Assembly: GCA_903824665.1 (NCBI GenBank)
Contig: CAIJXT010000024.1
Location: 124,001 to 188,000, forward strand
Direction of reading: 5' to 3'
Length of the DNA: 64,000 nucleotides
Origin: an uncultured Bacteroidota bacterium
GTDB lineage: Bacteria > Bacteroidota > Bacteroidia > Chitinophagales > Chitinophagaceae
Shown here: piece by piece, positions 8,281 through 18,300 of the stretch
Position numbering within the stretch: position 1 is the first letter of the stretch
Layout of the letters: every line of letters begins with the position of its first letter
Translations under genes and position numbers: made by a program
The notes under the pieces: generated by a model
Database searches by the model: none
Seen by the model: only the letters and a program-made list of their open reading frames with translations
Told to the model about the DNA's origin: nothing

Positions 8281-9558
8281 ATGAATTACAAGTTAGATAA
8301 AAAGCAGATTTATATTGCTACCTGTGTTGCTATTCTTTTCATTGTTGTAGTTGCTTTTTTCAAATTCCCACTCAGTCACCGCCAGGTTGGAGACGAGAGC
8401 AGTTATTTTCAGGAAGTAGATTATTTCGCCCGATTCGGCTTTTTTCAGGCGTTGGCACAGGGCACATCACTGGTATATTCCCTACTTATTTTTGCGGTTG
8501 ACAAGATTTTCTTCCTTGGCAATTTCCTTGTTGCCGCACGTGTGCTGAATATTCTCTGTTTTGTTTTTAGCGCATTTCTCCTGTTCAGGCTACTGCACAG
8601 GTTCAAAGGTATGTCGCCGGCAGCCATCTCCATGAGCCTGATGTATTTTACGGTTATCTGCAGTGGATGGTGCTGGAAAGGACTGCCGGACATTGTAAGC
8701 CTGATGTTCCTCTTTGGCGCAATGAACCTGATTACTGGTAACGGAAAAAAGGCAAACTATGCAATAGCTGCATTTTTTGTGCTGTGTGCATTTGCTACAA
8801 AGCCTACAGCCATTTTCTACTTCCCGGCACTCCTGGTTGTTACGTTCATCTATAGCAAAAGACGCAGCGGTATGCGCAATGGCATCACGGATGCGCTGCT
8901 TTTTACAGGTACATTCGCGCTTTGCTTTGCTGCCTATCACGTACCCGGATACATGAGTTATGGCCGGCTGATGCTGGAAGATAAAAATCACACCTACTCC
9001 GGAATACAACGGGTAGAAAACAAAGTATCGTGGAATGATGCGAATGTGTACTTTGAAAAATACAATCCGCAACACAAGGAAAATATATGGGCGATAACCA
9101 TGGAAGAAGTAGATTCTTTCAGAACTGCACACCCCGAAATGAAACTGTACGAGGGACACATAGCGTTTGCGGTCAACAGTCCTGCAAAATTTGTTAGCAA
9201 TACCGCAGATAAGATTTTTCTGATACTACCCTACAGCATACAATATGGTTTTTTCTTCGCAAAGTGGACAATCGCCAACAGGTTCATTCACAGCATTTTT
9301 ATCGTAAAGCTACTGAGCATGCTGTTGATAGGTGGCATTTTTGTTATGGAGCGAAAGTTTGTAAAAGACAATCTATTGCTATTGATACTACCCCTAAGCT
9401 ACTATGTATTCCTGAGCCTTTATGTATTTGCGCAGATGCAGGACAATTGGATTCTCTGCTGCCTTCCGCTCCTCGCAATACCGGTAGCAAGGTTTCTCGC
9501 GGGCAAAATTCATATAGTACAGCTGCTGCTGCTGCAGGCGATCTATATTTTATTGTAA
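8281..9558 (+). CDS. polytopic membrane protein, GT-C/GT39-like glycosyltransferase
   Basis: A 425-residue integral membrane protein with about ten hydrophobic helices. After the first helix comes GDESSYFQEVDYF, an acidic loop motif like the Asp-Glu catalytic loop of GT-C (ArnT/PMT-type) glycosyltransferases that use polyprenyl-phosphate sugars. This points to sugar transfer on the periplasmic side of the inner membrane; the assignment is by topology and this motif only. The ATG at 8281 is preferred to the in-frame TTG at 8278. It is convergent with the VWA gene, only 19 bp away. Substrate unknown. Confidence 0.65.
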   Translation: MNYKLDKKQIYIATCVAILFIVVVAFFKFPLSHRQVGDESSYFQEVDYFARFGFFQALAQGTSLVYSLLIFAVDKIFFLGNFLVAARVLNILCFVFSAFLLFRLLHRFKGMSPAAISMSLMYFTVICSGWCWKGLPDIVSLMFLFGAMNLITGNGKKANYAIAAFFVLCAFATKPTAIFYFPALLVVTFIYSKRRSGMRNGITDALLFTGTFALCFAAYHVPGYMSYGRLMLEDKNHTYSGIQRVENKVSWNDANVYFEKYNPQHKENIWAITMEEVDSFRTAHPEMKLYEGHIAFAVNSPAKFVSNTADKIFLILPYSIQYGFFFAKWTIANRFIHSIFIVKLLSMLLIGGIFVMERKFVKDNLLLLILPLSYYVFLSLYVFAQMQDNWILCCLPLLAIPVARFLAGKIHIVQLLLLQAIYILL

Positions 9559-9577
9559 CACTACCGCATTTGCACAG

Positions 9578-11614
9578 CTACTGTGCAAGCCAGTATTTGC
9601 GAAGCAACCACTCTGCTACTGCAACTATAAGGATAATGAGAAAATACCATTTCCGGTCTACCAGCGGCACAGTCTCTGTATTAGTCTGTATTACCGGCTT
9701 TATGTTTGCATTGCTGATAATGCTGTCGTACAACGACGGGATACCGGACAGCGTAGCAAAAGTACCTTTGTTTTTCTGTGCCAGATCGTAGAGCAGATGA
9801 TAGTCTGCTCCCGTCTCCATCAGTTCAAGCGGTACGCTTTCCACAACAAATGTGCCGGATGCAGACAGCGCCTTGCTTCCATAATTTGTGCGGGCTGTGT
9901 AGGTGTACCTTCCGCCCGCCCTGATACCTATGTTGAGATTGTATCCTGTACCTGAGCGCTCAAAAGTATATTCCTGCGCTCTGCCGGAAGAATCGGTAAC
10001 GGTAATCTGAACATCCGGTGTATTGATGGGCTCGTTACTGGCGTTTAGTAAAATAGCATTCATGGAAACCGCCTCCTGATCGCTCCAAATATGTCTGGGT
10101 AGGATGACGTTAAATTGCCTTTCGCCGGTATTTGCACAAAGGAATGCGACTGTCTGCCGGATACACTCATCAATCACATTGTGCTCGTCAAAGTGCTTGA
10201 ACTCGTACATACGCCACCGCCATATCCCCTCCCCCGCCAGTATTGCCGACGGCACACTACCCTGCTGCATCATCCAGGCTGGCATAACGCCAGCAGGCGT
10301 GCGCTGGGTAAACAGTATGTTGGTGCCCGGTGCAGCCATAATATTGCTGGAGTAAGCCACCAATGGAGGCATTTTGTCTGTAACAGCCTGAATACGTTGT
10401 GGCACCGTAAACGCATTGAACGGAGAGTGAAATGAAAGTGCAATATCATGACCAGCTGCTGCTGCAATACCAATGTGTGTGATTTGCTTCAGCCCATTGA
10501 TAGCCGTAATATCAGATTGAGAAGTGAGTATAAACCACAATGGCTTGTGTGCTGCACCCAAAAAAGGCCCCATACGATGACGGGCGGATGGAAGCCCATG
10601 CAGAATGATCACATCATAATTGCTAACTGATGCGGGGAAGTTTTCGGCACTGCATATCGTAACCTCATGACTTTCGAGTGAAGACAGCGCATCTTTGAAA
10701 GCGTTAACATCGGGATGGGGTGCGGCTGACGCGATCAATACCTTTTTCTTTTCGTCAACAATCTCAACAAAAACATCACGCCTGTTGTTAGTGACGTTCT
10801 TTTCCCCTTCGGCCTTTGGTAGCGTGATGACGTAGTGGTGTACCCCTGCCTTATCTGCCTTAACCGAAAATGAAATGGAACGATCAAAGCGGTCACTTTT
10901 TACCTGAAAAGGTATCGTCAAAAGCACCTCACCCCCCTCCTGCAGTACTGCCCCCTGGTTATATCCACTGCACAACTCAGCAATGACATCGGTACGAATT
11001 TCAAAACTGGTGTTGATGGTTGCCGTTCGGTTGGCATAGGTACGCGAAATGCGCAAATCCTTTTCCCTGGTGCTGTCGCCAAGTGCTATGGTATACAATG
11101 AAAAATTACCGGATGACTGACGGAATGCCGGATTTACACCCTGATTGAATCTACCATCACTGGCAAGCACTACGGCGCCCAGGTTTTGCATACCATAGTA
11201 TTCCTCTGCCCGTGCCAGCGCTGCAGAAATGTCTGTAGCCGGTCTGGAAAACAAATAGAAACTATCCTTTCCTACATCGCCACCAAAAGACCATTGTACA
11301 ACCCTGTATTTACCGGCCAGTTTTTGGGAGAGGGCTTCCATATTTTTGCGATATATGGCTGAGTCGTCACCTAACGCTATTCCTGCAGATGTAGAATTAT
11401 CCTGTAGCAACAGTACTACGGGCTGTTCAGTAACATTTTTGTTGATGACGATATCTGGTACAAGTACCAGCAGCACAACAGTCAATACCACAATGCCCCG
11501 TAAAAGGGAAGTAAGCCAGGGATAAGGAACAGCGCGCCGTTTGTCGGCCAGATAAACCCAAAAAGCTGCGCCAAAAGCTATTAAAAAGGCGAACAGCCAG
11601 TATATCAATTGCAT
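9578..11614 (-). CDS. VWA-like domain membrane protein
   Basis: A 678-residue protein with two N-terminal membrane helices (about residues 3-22 and 36-56), a von Willebrand A-like domain starting VVLLLQDNSTSAG (the DNSTS matches the MIDAS pattern DxSxS), a long extracytoplasmic beta-rich region, and a final helix (YFLIILIVAVAEWLL) with a short basic tail. The layout resembles Bacteroidota VWA membrane proteins related to the Bat family, but it is not in a bat/moxR cluster. The middle contains a glutamine-amidotransferase-like region (about 290-400, VLIASAAPHPDVNAF). It probably takes part in metal-dependent protein contacts in the envelope; function unknown. Confidence 0.7.
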   Translation of the reverse strand: MQLIYWLFAFLIAFGAAFWVYLADKRRAVPYPWLTSLLRGIVVLTVVLLVLVPDIVINKNVTEQPVVLLLQDNSTSAGIALGDDSAIYRKNMEALSQKLAGKYRVVQWSFGGDVGKDSFYLFSRPATDISAALARAEEYYGMQNLGAVVLASDGRFNQGVNPAFRQSSGNFSLYTIALGDSTREKDLRISRTYANRTATINTSFEIRTDVIAELCSGYNQGAVLQEGGEVLLTIPFQVKSDRFDRSISFSVKADKAGVHHYVITLPKAEGEKNVTNNRRDVFVEIVDEKKKVLIASAAPHPDVNAFKDALSSLESHEVTICSAENFPASVSNYDVIILHGLPSARHRMGPFLGAAHKPLWFILTSQSDITAINGLKQITHIGIAAAAGHDIALSFHSPFNAFTVPQRIQAVTDKMPPLVAYSSNIMAAPGTNILFTQRTPAGVMPAWMMQQGSVPSAILAGEGIWRWRMYEFKHFDEHNVIDECIRQTVAFLCANTGERQFNVILPRHIWSDQEAVSMNAILLNASNEPINTPDVQITVTDSSGRAQEYTFERSGTGYNLNIGIRAGGRYTYTARTNYGSKALSASGTFVVESVPLELMETGADYHLLYDLAQKNKGTFATLSGIPSLYDSIISNANIKPVIQTNTETVPLVDRKWYFLIILIVAVAEWLLRKYWLAQ

Positions 11615-11787
11615 AGAGGCAGCAAGCTAAGTAAAAAATCAAAAAGAAAAAGTAAAAATACAACGGCCCAGCCACTCTTTCTAAATGTTAAAGTTCGCCG
11701 GCGACAAGCAGTTTTATATCCGGCTTTATGTTCCGGTGACTTTTCAATAATCATATTCACTAATTTCACGGCAGAGAACAGAGTAAT

Positions 11788-12579
11788 ATGCGCCTATTTA
11801 TACTTGCTTTTATAGCTTTACTGGTTACAGTATTCAATGCCCGTGCACAAGATGATCTTTTTGGCCCGTCTGAACACAAAGATGCGCGTCATGGGTTTGT
11901 GCTGAATGGCAATGGGGGATTTGATCTGGCAGGCGGAGATATGGCCAAACGTTTTGGCAACTCTTTCAGAGTTGGGCCGGCATTAATGTATAAAACCGCG
12001 TCAAACTGGCTTTTCGGTGCAAAATTTGATTTCATAATTGGAAGAAATGTGAAGGAAGACTCACTGATGTTTAATATCAGGGACAAATACCAAACATATA
12101 GCCAAAATTTGTTTGAGTTTATCAATATTGATGGCCAACGTATAGGTGTACCGGTTTATGAGCGCGGCTATGCGGTGGGGCTGGCTGCCGGTAAGATTTT
12201 TTCGCATTCCAAATCGCATCCGGACAACGGCATAATGGTGCTGACAACAGCCGGGTTTATGCAACACCGTATCAACATCTTTGACAAAGACAAAACTGTA
12301 ATGCAGTTGCGTGGCGACTACCTGAAGGGCTATGATCGCCTTTCAAACGGTCTGTTTCTGGAACAATTTATTGGGTACATTTACTTTTCAAACAATAAGC
12401 TGATCAACTTCAATATCGGACTCGATATTATGGCTGGCTTTACCCAAGGACGTCGCGACTACCTTTACGATGTGATGCGACCCGACCATGCAAAACGCCT
12501 GGACCTGCTGTATGGAGTACGTGCGGGATGGTTTATACCCATGTTCAAGCGGCACTCAGAAGACCTGATGTTTGAATAA
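11788..12579 (+). CDS. putative outer-membrane beta-barrel protein
   Basis: A 263-residue protein with a signal peptide (residues 1-20, ending ARAQ) and alternating hydrophobic/aromatic strands typical of a beta barrel, for example FRVGPALMYKTASNWLFGAKF and YAVGLAAGKIFSH. It includes GLFLEQFIGYIYF and ends without a terminal aromatic signature. I do not recognise a named family, although similar proteins appear in Bacteroidota near gliding and type IX secretion genes; no such genes are visible here. It is divergent from the VWA gene with 173 bp between them. Placement in the outer membrane is inferred from the pattern. Confidence 0.6.
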   Translation: MRLFILAFIALLVTVFNARAQDDLFGPSEHKDARHGFVLNGNGGFDLAGGDMAKRFGNSFRVGPALMYKTASNWLFGAKFDFIIGRNVKEDSLMFNIRDKYQTYSQNLFEFINIDGQRIGVPVYERGYAVGLAAGKIFSHSKSHPDNGIMVLTTAGFMQHRINIFDKDKTVMQLRGDYLKGYDRLSNGLFLEQFIGYIYFSNNKLINFNIGLDIMAGFTQGRRDYLYDVMRPDHAKRLDLLYGVRAGWFIPMFKRHSEDLMFE

Positions 12580-12644
12580 AAAACGACTATCTGAACTACC
12601 AGAATACACCCATTCAAAAATGTAATGGCCCGAATTTTCGTGGC

Positions 12645-13286
12645 TTACGGCATTCGATAGGGAAATCTTCTGGCGGCTCGGCGCATCACCATCTCTGTTA
12701 GCTGAACGGGTGAACTTCCCACGCTGCCCTGCGCCCTAAGGGTCATTCGCCAAAGTAACTCTCCAGAAGCACCATCCCGTATGCTGGTTGTGGCAGTAGT
12801 GTTGTTGGTACTACCCATCACTCCAAATAGTGCGTAAATGGCTATCGCAGCACCATCAGACATCGGCTTGTCTGTATTTATAGACATATCAATCACTCCG
12901 TCAACGCCGAGCAACGCAGCAATTTTCTTAGCATCCATGGCACGCATTGATGTGTAGTCCACATTTTCGTTCCTGAGCTTTGCATTCGTAACCGCAATAT
13001 CCTGAAACGCTACCGAGTACTTCATACGCCCCTGCTTACGTAGTATCCAATTGTATATAGCTTCCTGCACAGCGGCTGATGCCCTCTGCTCCATATCAGC
13101 GTGCTCTGATGGTGATATCTTTTTCATTTGACCGGGTCTGAGTTGGATGTAGACCTGAGGCGGTATAATTGCTACCATTTTGTGCCTATCAATTTTCTCA
13201 TACATAGATGCCGCCCGAAAGGGCCTTGGAGCACATGCGCTAATCAGAACGACAAATACGAGTAAAATAACCGGGCTTATTTTCAT
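12645..13286 (-). CDS. putative lipoprotein of unknown function
   Basis: A 213-residue protein with a lipoprotein signal (VLLISAC-type end, lipid Cys in SACAPRP, about residue 18). The mature part has YEKIDRHKMVAIIPPQVYI, a strand-helix pattern containing IAALLGVDGVIDMSI, and a glycine-rich hydrophobic turn AIAIYALFGVMGS, a layout like the GNA1162/DUF799-type putative lipoproteins that act with outer-membrane assemblies. The ATG at 13286 places the signal peptide at the N-terminus; the in-frame start at 13331 would not. A good promoter (13302-13332) lies just upstream, so it can be expressed independently of the preceding peroxidase gene. Confidence 0.65.
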   Translation of the reverse strand: MKISPVILLVFVVLISACAPRPFRAASMYEKIDRHKMVAIIPPQVYIQLRPGQMKKISPSEHADMEQRASAAVQEAIYNWILRKQGRMKYSVAFQDIAVTNAKLRNENVDYTSMRAMDAKKIAALLGVDGVIDMSINTDKPMSDGAAIAIYALFGVMGSTNNTTATTSIRDGASGELLWRMTLRAQGSVGSSPVQLTEMVMRRAARRFPYRMP

Positions 13287-13301
13287 AAAAGGTGGTTTGT
13301 G

Positions 13302-13332
13302 TAAATGTACAAGACCGTCGCAAAATGACAAA
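13302..13332 (-). promoter_or_regulatory. candidate promoter of the lipoprotein gene
   Basis: On the minus strand: TTTG (13332-13329), a 19-bp spacer, then TACATTTA (13309-13302), a 7/8 match to TAnnTTTG. The spacing fits the Bacteroidota -33/-7 layout. The start codon is 15 bp downstream. Confidence 0.55.
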
Positions 13333-13346
13333 ACAAACAGAAACTG

Positions 13347-15164
13347 CTAATTGTGGGAATACGAAGTATCTGTAAGCGACTGCAAAAAGGCTATAATATC
13401 TCGTTTCTCTTTTGGCGATAAATTCAGTTTGTCACCCGGTAGTGTTTGGGTGGCAAGAACTATTCCACGGCCGGCACCGCCACCATCGTTATAAAAATCT
13501 ACTACTTCTTCGAGAGTACTAAAAACCCCGTTGTGCATGTAGGGTGCTGTTAGTGCAACGTTTCTAACGCCCGGAGTCTTGAACGCATATTTATGAAAAG
13601 GATGGCGGGTAAACAAAAACCTACCCTCGTCCTGATCAAGGTTGGAGATATTTCCAGCTGTTTCGGGTACAGCCAGCGTTTCTGATTCCGTCTCCTGGTA
13701 GAGCGGCGGTATGAGTCCATTGAATAGTGGAGCGTAATGGCAGGTGCCACACCGGGCCTTCCCCATAAACAGATTAAAGCCACTTCTTGCTGCGACTCCA
13801 AGGCTATCAGTCTGCCGCCGAATATAGCGGTCGAAAGGGGAATCGAAACTGATCAAAGTACGAATGTATGACGACATGGCATTAGCAATATTGAATTCAG
13901 ACACAGCTACCGGCTCTTTGGGGTAGGCTGCACGAAACATACCATGGTACACACTGTCTGCCTCCAGCCGGGGAATACTGTTCAGCAATGAACCATTCAT
14001 TTCATCTGCATTGTGCACTACCGCACTCAACTGATGCTCCAGGATACGAGCACGAGAATCGTAGAACTGTGCTGTTTGCAAAGCAGCATTCCATAAAGAG
14101 GGCGTATTGCGCAGCAACAGTTTTTTGCCTGTCATATCCGGACCTTTTTTTAGGCTATCTGAAAATGCCAGTTCCGGCTTATGACACGAGGCACAACTGC
14201 GACTGCCGTCTCCCGACAAGATCGGGTCGTAAAACAAACGCCTTCCCAACGCTGCCCTTGCAGGAGTGACTCTGAAATTGTCGTTGGGCGAAAAAAAATC
14301 GGGATTGAAAATATCCGCCGTAAAAAGGTTATCCGCGTATGGATTCAATGGATATACCTCGGTACCATCTACAAAACCCAGCGTACGGCTGCAGTAAGAC
14401 AGCCAGTCAGATATCGGATTGATATATTCCCTGATGAAGGTGAGTCGGTCGAACGTGTTGAAATTGTTATTTACAGTCAGGTAACGGTCTGCTTTGACAA
14501 ATAACAATGCACCTTTACGGCCAACAGAATCGGGTAACAATTTGCCGTAATAGCCTGCAACATGCCTGACGGAAGACAAAACAACACGGGTCTCCGGAAG
14601 GCTATGAAATGATAAGGGCGCATCGAAACCAGTGATACCCATAGATATCGTGCGATAGGTCGCTAAACGCAATGCCCTCCATAATCTGTCATCACTGAAG
14701 TAGTATTGCCGGTCCGGATCCGATCGAAGTTGTTTGATATTGCGGGACAGGAAAAGAATCTCTGCGGCAATTTCGTTCTGACGAACCGATGATGCAAAAA
14801 GCATTCGTTCCAGTACCTGCAACCCATGGGGTTTAAGTGAATCGGAAGGATTCTCTTCATCGATCTTCAATAAATCCGGACCATTGATTACACGCACTTT
14901 GTAAGTGGCAAAAATATCGACAAACATTTCCACCCTCTTGTAGTCGTTTCGGCATCGGTAAAAATGACCTATTAATGAATCCCTTCCACAATTGCGCACA
15001 GCAGCCGACCTGAACACAGAAAGTGACTTCAGCAACACATCAAGTTGCTGATCGTAATAAACAGCAGCCGACTGCTTGGGAACGCCGATTTCGCGGAAAG
15101 AAAGGCTCGCCACAAACGTCACGACCGTAAGAAAAACAAGTATCCACTTACTACTCTGCTTCAT
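13347..15164 (-). CDS. di-heme cytochrome c peroxidase, MauG/CcpA family, with N-terminal extension
   Basis: A 605-residue periplasmic protein. The C-terminal half (from about residue 290) is a normal di-heme peroxidase: ALGRRLFYDPILSGDGSRSC with heme site CASCH (324-328), RNTPSLWNAA, the second heme site CGTCH (472-476), and TPGVRNVALTAPYMHNG, which supplies a distal region. These enzymes reduce H2O2 or oxidise partner proteins. The N-terminal 280 residues after the signal anchor form a helical domain with no heme motif that I recognise, perhaps imelysin-like; such fusions occur in Bacteroidota. Divergent from the metallophosphoesterase gene across a 211-bp control region. Confidence 0.88.
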   Translation of the reverse strand: MKQSSKWILVFLTVVTFVASLSFREIGVPKQSAAVYYDQQLDVLLKSLSVFRSAAVRNCGRDSLIGHFYRCRNDYKRVEMFVDIFATYKVRVINGPDLLKIDEENPSDSLKPHGLQVLERMLFASSVRQNEIAAEILFLSRNIKQLRSDPDRQYYFSDDRLWRALRLATYRTISMGITGFDAPLSFHSLPETRVVLSSVRHVAGYYGKLLPDSVGRKGALLFVKADRYLTVNNNFNTFDRLTFIREYINPISDWLSYCSRTLGFVDGTEVYPLNPYADNLFTADIFNPDFFSPNDNFRVTPARAALGRRLFYDPILSGDGSRSCASCHKPELAFSDSLKKGPDMTGKKLLLRNTPSLWNAALQTAQFYDSRARILEHQLSAVVHNADEMNGSLLNSIPRLEADSVYHGMFRAAYPKEPVAVSEFNIANAMSSYIRTLISFDSPFDRYIRRQTDSLGVAARSGFNLFMGKARCGTCHYAPLFNGLIPPLYQETESETLAVPETAGNISNLDQDEGRFLFTRHPFHKYAFKTPGVRNVALTAPYMHNGVFSTLEEVVDFYNDGGGAGRGIVLATQTLPGDKLNLSPKEKRDIIAFLQSLTDTSYSHN

Positions 15165-15204
15165 GCATGTGGGTCACAGCCCAATAATTCAATGTGTTAG
15201 ATTG

Positions 15205-15212
15205 CGAACATA
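15205..15212 (-). promoter_or_regulatory. candidate -7 element of the di-heme peroxidase gene
   Basis: On the minus strand this reads TATGTTCG, a variant of TAnnTTTG with C at the seventh base. The same TTCG ending occurs in the divergent phosphatase promoter (TACTTTCG). It lies 40 bp before the ATG. Confidence 0.3.
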
Positions 15213-15286
15213 GCAGTAAAACCAACGGCAACCTTAAACCTTTTAAACACATAATAATTAGTTAACAGTAAACGCTAAAACACAGA

Positions 15287-15354
15287 GGTAACAAATCGGT
15301 AATTCAGGATACACAATGAGGTAACATGCCGGTAACGTGCCGAAACTACTTTCG
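15287..15354 (+). promoter_or_regulatory. phased GGTAA operator array and promoter of the metallophosphoesterase gene
   Basis: Four GGTAA(C/T) motifs start at 15287, 15298, 15320 and 15331, all on one 11-bp register (the unit at 15309 is degenerate). The last two 11-mers differ at one base (GGTAACATGCC, GGTAACGTGCC). A -7-like TACTTTCG follows at 15347-15354, 5 bp after the array, so the array occupies the -33 region. Direct repeats one helical turn apart over the -35 region are the layout bound by PhoB/OmpR-type activators. The gene served encodes a secreted phosphatase-like enzyme, which makes a phosphate-responsive operator plausible but unproven. Confidence 0.55.
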
Positions 15355-15375
15355 GGGCTTGAAAATCAAGCAATT

Positions 15376-18300
15376 ATGAAAAAAGCATTTCTACTCCTTT
15401 TTGTAGTGCTCGCGCAGATTGTCGCCGGGCTAACAGCACATGCTCAAACGCAGACCCTATTCGACTACGCATCACGGTGGCGCTATCTCGACAACGGCAG
15501 CGATCAGGGAACAACATGGAAAGACATTGGCTTCAATGATGCCTCATGGACCGACTCCACTGGCATTTTCGGGTATGGCGATCCATGGATCACAACCTGC
15601 ATTCGCGGATGCGCCACAGCTTGTGGCACAGGCTGCCCCACAAAATTCATTACCACCTATTTCCGCAAAAATTTCAATATAGCAGATGTCAACAAATTCT
15701 CAGGAGTCACGCTCAATGTGTGGCGGGATGATGGCATTGTTGTATATGTAAACGGAGTGCGTGTATGGGAAAGCAATATGACTACGGGCGCTGTAAACTA
15801 TCTCACTAATGCATTAACCATAATAGATGCACCCAACGAAAACACACCTGTTTCGACAACGATACCTATTTCTGCGTTTGTGAATGGCAACAACCTGATC
15901 GCTGTGGAAGTGCACCAGCGAGATGCCAACAGCTCCGATGTCACCTTCAACATGCAGGCACTTGGCGTCATCAAAACTTCATTTGTAACCTATGGGTCGC
16001 AATGGAAATACCTGACCGGTAGTGATCAGGGCACAACATGGAGAAATGGGACATTCAATGACGCGTCGTGGGCAACCGGTACCGGCCACATGGGATACGG
16101 TGAGTCTTGGACAAATACGTGTATCCCCGCCGGCCCAACATGTGTCAGTTACCCGCCAACCGGGCCTTGCAGTTCGTTTGCAGGCTGCAATAAATACCCG
16201 ACCATCTACTTCAGGAAAACACTTAACATCTCGGACCCTGCAGCCTATGACTCTATGCGATTTTCACTTATAGTTGACGATGGCGCAGTTGTATACGTAA
16301 ATGGAACTGAGGTATCACGTATCAATATGCCCGCCACTCCCGGTTTGAATCTGATGACCTATAATACACTGACGCCTACCCTGATGGCAGAAAACACAGC
16401 GGTGACCATATCGATACCGATTTCTGCATTTACAGCCGGTGATAATCAGATCGCTATTGAAGTGCACCAGAATGGAACCGGGGCCACATCAACCAGCTCT
16501 GATGCAGACTTCAATGCTCAGATCACAGGCGTGGTGCATGTTGTACCGGCCCTAGTGCGTGGACCATACCTGCAAATGGGCAACCAAACCTCTTTTATGG
16601 TACGCTGGCGTACCAATGTTGCCTGCAAATCGAAGCTGGAAGTGGGCACTGTTGCCGGCACCTTCCCACTAGTAGTTAATGATCCTGCAATGGTAACAGA
16701 ACATGAAATAACCGTCAGCGGCCTGAATCCGGAAACCAAATACTTTTACAGGTTCGGAACCAATCTGGAAACTTTGCAGGGCGACACAACGAACTTTTGT
16801 GTTACAGCACCTGCAACAGGGTCACATCGCAGGGTAACCATTGCAGCCTATGGCGACTGTGGGCAGAATTCTGCCGGTAACCAGACAGGCGCACTAAGTG
16901 CCTACCAAAACTTCCTTTCAACCATAGGCATCAAAGCAGCGGATCTGATGTTGCTGGTAGGTGACAATGCCTACAATAGCGGTACGGATGGCGAGTATCA
17001 GACCGGTTTCTTCAATGCCTACCAGGGAAACATTCTGAAGAATCACATGCTTTTCCCGGCGCCTGGCAACCATGACTATGAGAATGGCAGTTCAGCACGA
17101 CAAAATGACCACAATATCCCATACTACTCCATCTTCACAATGCCACAAAACGGTGAATCAGGAGGAGTACCATCGGGCACAGAGGCATACTATTCATACA
17201 ACTGGGGCGATGTACATGTCCTTTCGCTTGATTCTTATGGTCGCGAAGATGCAGGTACTACCCGCCTGTATGATACACTCGGGGCACAGGTGCAGTGGAT
17301 CAAGGCCGACCTGGCAGCCAACTCAAGAAAATGGGTAGTTGCGTATTGGCACCATCCTCCGTATACCATGGGCAGCCACAACTCAGACAATGAAGGTGAA
17401 CTGGTAAATATCAGACAGAATTTTATCCAAATTCTAGAGCGCATGGGTGTAGATGTGATCATTTGCGGACACAGCCATGACTATGAGCGATCTTACCTGA
17501 TGAAAGGGCACTTCGGTAACGAAGCATCTTTCAATACAGCAGCGCACGCTGTTGACAATTCCAGCGGAAAATACAATGGATCAGCTAACTCCTGCCCTTA
17601 TACTACCCAGTCAGGGATGGTGAATCATGGCACTGTATACGTGGTATCGGGCTCATCAGGAGCAAGCGGCGGTACACAGGGTGGATACCCGCACAATGCC
17701 CTGCCTTTCTCGCTCAACGATGGTGGTATGTTCTTCATGGACATCAACGACAACAGACTGGATGCAAAATTCATCCGTAAAGACAACAGCATCTACGACC
17801 AGTTCACGATAATGAAAGATGTAAAAGTGCAGGATACAGTAGAAGTGCTATATGGCGAAAGTGTAGCACTTTCAGCTTCGTGGTCTGGCAACTACTCATG
17901 GGCTCCCGGAGTTACAACACGGACTGTAACTGCAACCCCACTTGCCGACACCCTTATTGAGGTGAAAGACAATGCAACAAATACCTGTCTCACAGACAAA
18001 CATTACGTAGATGTGTTGTGCACCACTCCAGACATAACAACAAGTCCATCAGACATAACACGAATTGGCTGCGATGCAATGGTAACCTACGCGATAACCG
18101 ACACCGGCAGACCGGCAGCAGCCATCACTTATGCATTTACCGGAGCAACATCAGGAACCGGCAACGGAACCGGAAGCGGCACAACATTTAGCGTGGGTGT
18201 AACAACAGTAACGCTTACCGCAGCAAACGAATGCGGTAGTTCGAGCAAAAACTTCAGAATAACGATACAAGCGCTTCCTACAATGTATAATGTGACAGGT

